Position numbers and translations under genes: made by a program. Positions 7,098 to 7,800 of a stretch of 7,800 bases of DNA are shown here, in pieces. How positions within the stretch are numbered: the first letter of the stretch is position 1; the number at the start of each line of letters is the position of its first letter. The notes beneath the pieces were generated by a model. The model saw nothing but the letters and a program-made list of their open reading frames with translations, did not search any database and was not told where the DNA came from. The stretch lies in contig JBGZHY010000055.1 of assembly GCA_041848045.1 (NCBI GenBank), forward strand, positions 1-7,800, written 5' to 3'. This DNA comes from CAKAHY01 sp041848045. GTDB taxonomy: Bacteria; Bacillota; Clostridia; Lachnospirales; Lachnospiraceae.

Positions 7098-7580
7098 ATG
7101 GAGCTTTTACAAAATTCCGAACAGGATTATCGGATACTGCGGGCGCAGATGGAGGCTTTGGCGGAAACGGACGGCAGCTTTGTGCCTCTTTTGGCCAATG
7201 TGTCGGCGCTGCTGTATGATTTTTTGCAGGACGTCAACTGGGTGGGGTTTTATATTGTACGAAAAGGAAGGCTGGTATTGGGACCTTTTCAAGGCAAACC
7301 CGCCTGCATCCATATTGATTTCGGCAAAGGGGTCTGCGGGAAGGCGATACAGGAGAATCAAAATATGCTTGTAGAGGATGTACACCTTTTTCCGGGGCAC
7401 ATTGCCTGCGATGCGGCTTCCCGTGCAGAACTGGTTCTGGTGCTGCGCAATCGGCAAGGGGAGGCGGTAGCGCTTTTGGATATAGACAGTCCTTTAAAAG
7501 GGCGTTTTACGAAGGAAGAAGAACGAGAGCTGGATGCTTTTTGCAGGATACTGGAAGAAAAAATCATTTGGGAATGGTAA
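7098..7580 (+). CDS. msrC: Free methionine-(R)-sulfoxide reductase (GAF-fold fRMsr)
   Basis: Cytosolic enzyme that reduces free L-methionine-(R)-sulfoxide to methionine using thiol chemistry regenerated by thioredoxin. The 160-residue product is a single GAF domain of the usual length. It carries the family hallmarks NWVGFYI (about 47-53), LGPFQGKPACI (61-71), GKGVCGKA (77-83) and FPGHIACDAASRAELV (98-112). The three cysteines fall at 70, 80 and 104. Their spacing of 10 and 24 equals that of Cys84, Cys94 and Cys118 in the E. coli enzyme (YebR/MsrC), so all catalytic residues seem present. Acidic residues near the C-terminus (ALLDIDSP) complete the pocket seen in the family. It sits 10 bases after the response regulator gene with a strong ribosome binding site, so it is probably co-transcribed with the signalling genes. 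It appears to be the last gene of the unit. Confidence 0.95.
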   Translation: MELLQNSEQDYRILRAQMEALAETDGSFVPLLANVSALLYDFLQDVNWVGFYIVRKGRLVLGPFQGKPACIHIDFGKGVCGKAIQENQNMLVEDVHLFPGHIACDAASRAELVLVLRNRQGEAVALLDIDSPLKGRFTKEEERELDAFCRILEEKIIWEW

Positions 7581-7602
7581 AACTACCCATAGGGGTGGGG
7601 TA

Positions 7603-7677
7603 ATGGCAAGACAAATCTTTTATACTCCCGAGTTTGACAGTTTTTTAAAGAAAAAGGTCTTGAAACCGGCTCTATAA
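7603..7677 (+). pseudogene. Possible truncated RelE/HigB-like toxin N-terminus (24-codon ORF)
   Basis: A 24-codon ORF starts 22 bases after msrC, with AGGGGTGGGG just upstream. The product reads MARQIFYTPEFDSFL followed by KKKVLKPAL and a TAA. The FYTPEFDSFL start resembles the first beta strand and helix of RelE/HigB-type (phage-derived Gp49-like) toxins, which are normally near 100 residues. The rest of the fold is missing, and the end of the ORF runs into the terminator hairpin. It may be a decayed remnant, a short peptide, or chance. The similarity is by eye only. Confidence 0.3.
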
Positions 7678-7694
7678 GCCAGCTTTAAGACCTT
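7654..7694. terminator. Intrinsic terminator hairpin between convergent genes (strongest on - strand)
   Basis: AAGGTCTT (7654-7661) pairs with AAGACCTT (7687-7694). The pairing continues inward through G-T, A-T, A-T and C-G, with two single mismatches, to GGCT (7668-7671) and AGCC (7677-7680) closing a five-base CTATA loop. On the - strand the stem is followed by TTTTTCTTT, a good U-tract. On the + strand the tail is weaker (TTCTGTTTG), so it may act in both directions and end the msrC operon as well. The - strand stop at 7717 lies just before it, as expected. Confidence 0.75.
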
Positions 7695-7716
7695 CTGTTT
7701 GTTGTACGGATACACG

Positions 7717-7800
7717 TTATGTGTCCTGTTTTTTGGTTTGGGAAAGAATATTTTTCATCTTTTTTATCGGAATGATTTCTTTTGAAGTACAGAATCCAAA
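7717..7800 (-). CDS. C-terminal fragment of an unidentified convergent gene (partial)
   Basis: Reading the - strand from the window edge, 27 sense codons end in a TAA at 7719-7717. The visible tail includes FGFCTSKEIIPIKKMKN and ends SQTKKQDT, a lysine-rich soluble-looking terminus. The gene continues beyond 7800. Support comes from the terminator hairpin whose U-tract faces this gene, 22 bases beyond the stop. The visible part is too short to assign a family, and a chance open frame of this length cannot be excluded. Confidence 0.45.
   Translation of the reverse strand, partial: FGFCTSKEIIPIKKMKNILSQTKKQDT

Noticed and set aside
7583..7602. Small inverted repeat TACCC/GGGTA just after msrC
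   Set aside because: Five base pairs with a nine-base loop and no U-tract; too weak to call a terminator or operator.

Overview
The window looks like a chromosomal segment of a Gram-positive Firmicute, probably a gut-type Clostridia member such as a Lachnospiraceae relative. The reasons are two predicted lipoproteins, strong AGGAGG-type ribosome binding sites, roughly balanced GC, and tightly packed or overlapping genes. The assignment is an inference from style; no 16S or marker gene is present.

Positions 2-7580 hold six genes on the + strand with almost no space between them: gaps of 9, 12, -4, -26 and 10 bases. They are very likely one transcription unit whose promoter lies upstream of the window. 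In order they are: (1) a family-1 solute-binding lipoprotein; (2) a membrane-anchored sensor with a large extracellular domain and a C-terminal LuxR/GerE-type helix-turn-helix in place of a kinase; (3) a protein with a lipobox, an extracellular domain, seven membrane helices, a coiled coil and a degenerate kinase-like end; (4) a five-helix, PAS-like, HisKA_3-type histidine kinase; (5) a NarL/LuxR-family response regulator; (6) a free methionine-(R)-sulfoxide reductase (MsrC, GAF fold).

Positions 7581-7800 hold a 24-codon ORF that resembles the first residues of RelE/HigB-type toxins and then stops. A long hairpin follows, best read as an intrinsic terminator for the - strand and possibly bidirectional. 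The last 84 bases read on the - strand as the C-terminus of an unidentified convergent gene.

Taken together, genes 1-5 look like a composite signalling cassette. A binding lipoprotein could present a ligand to membrane sensors. One sensor may act on DNA directly from the membrane, one appears to be a catalytically dead 7TM partner, and a canonical kinase/regulator pair completes the set. Two different proteins in the same operon carry GerE-type DNA-binding domains. No transporter permease is visible, so whether the lipoprotein serves sensing or import is open. The link to MsrC suggests, but does not prove, a connection to redox or methionine-sulfoxide stress.
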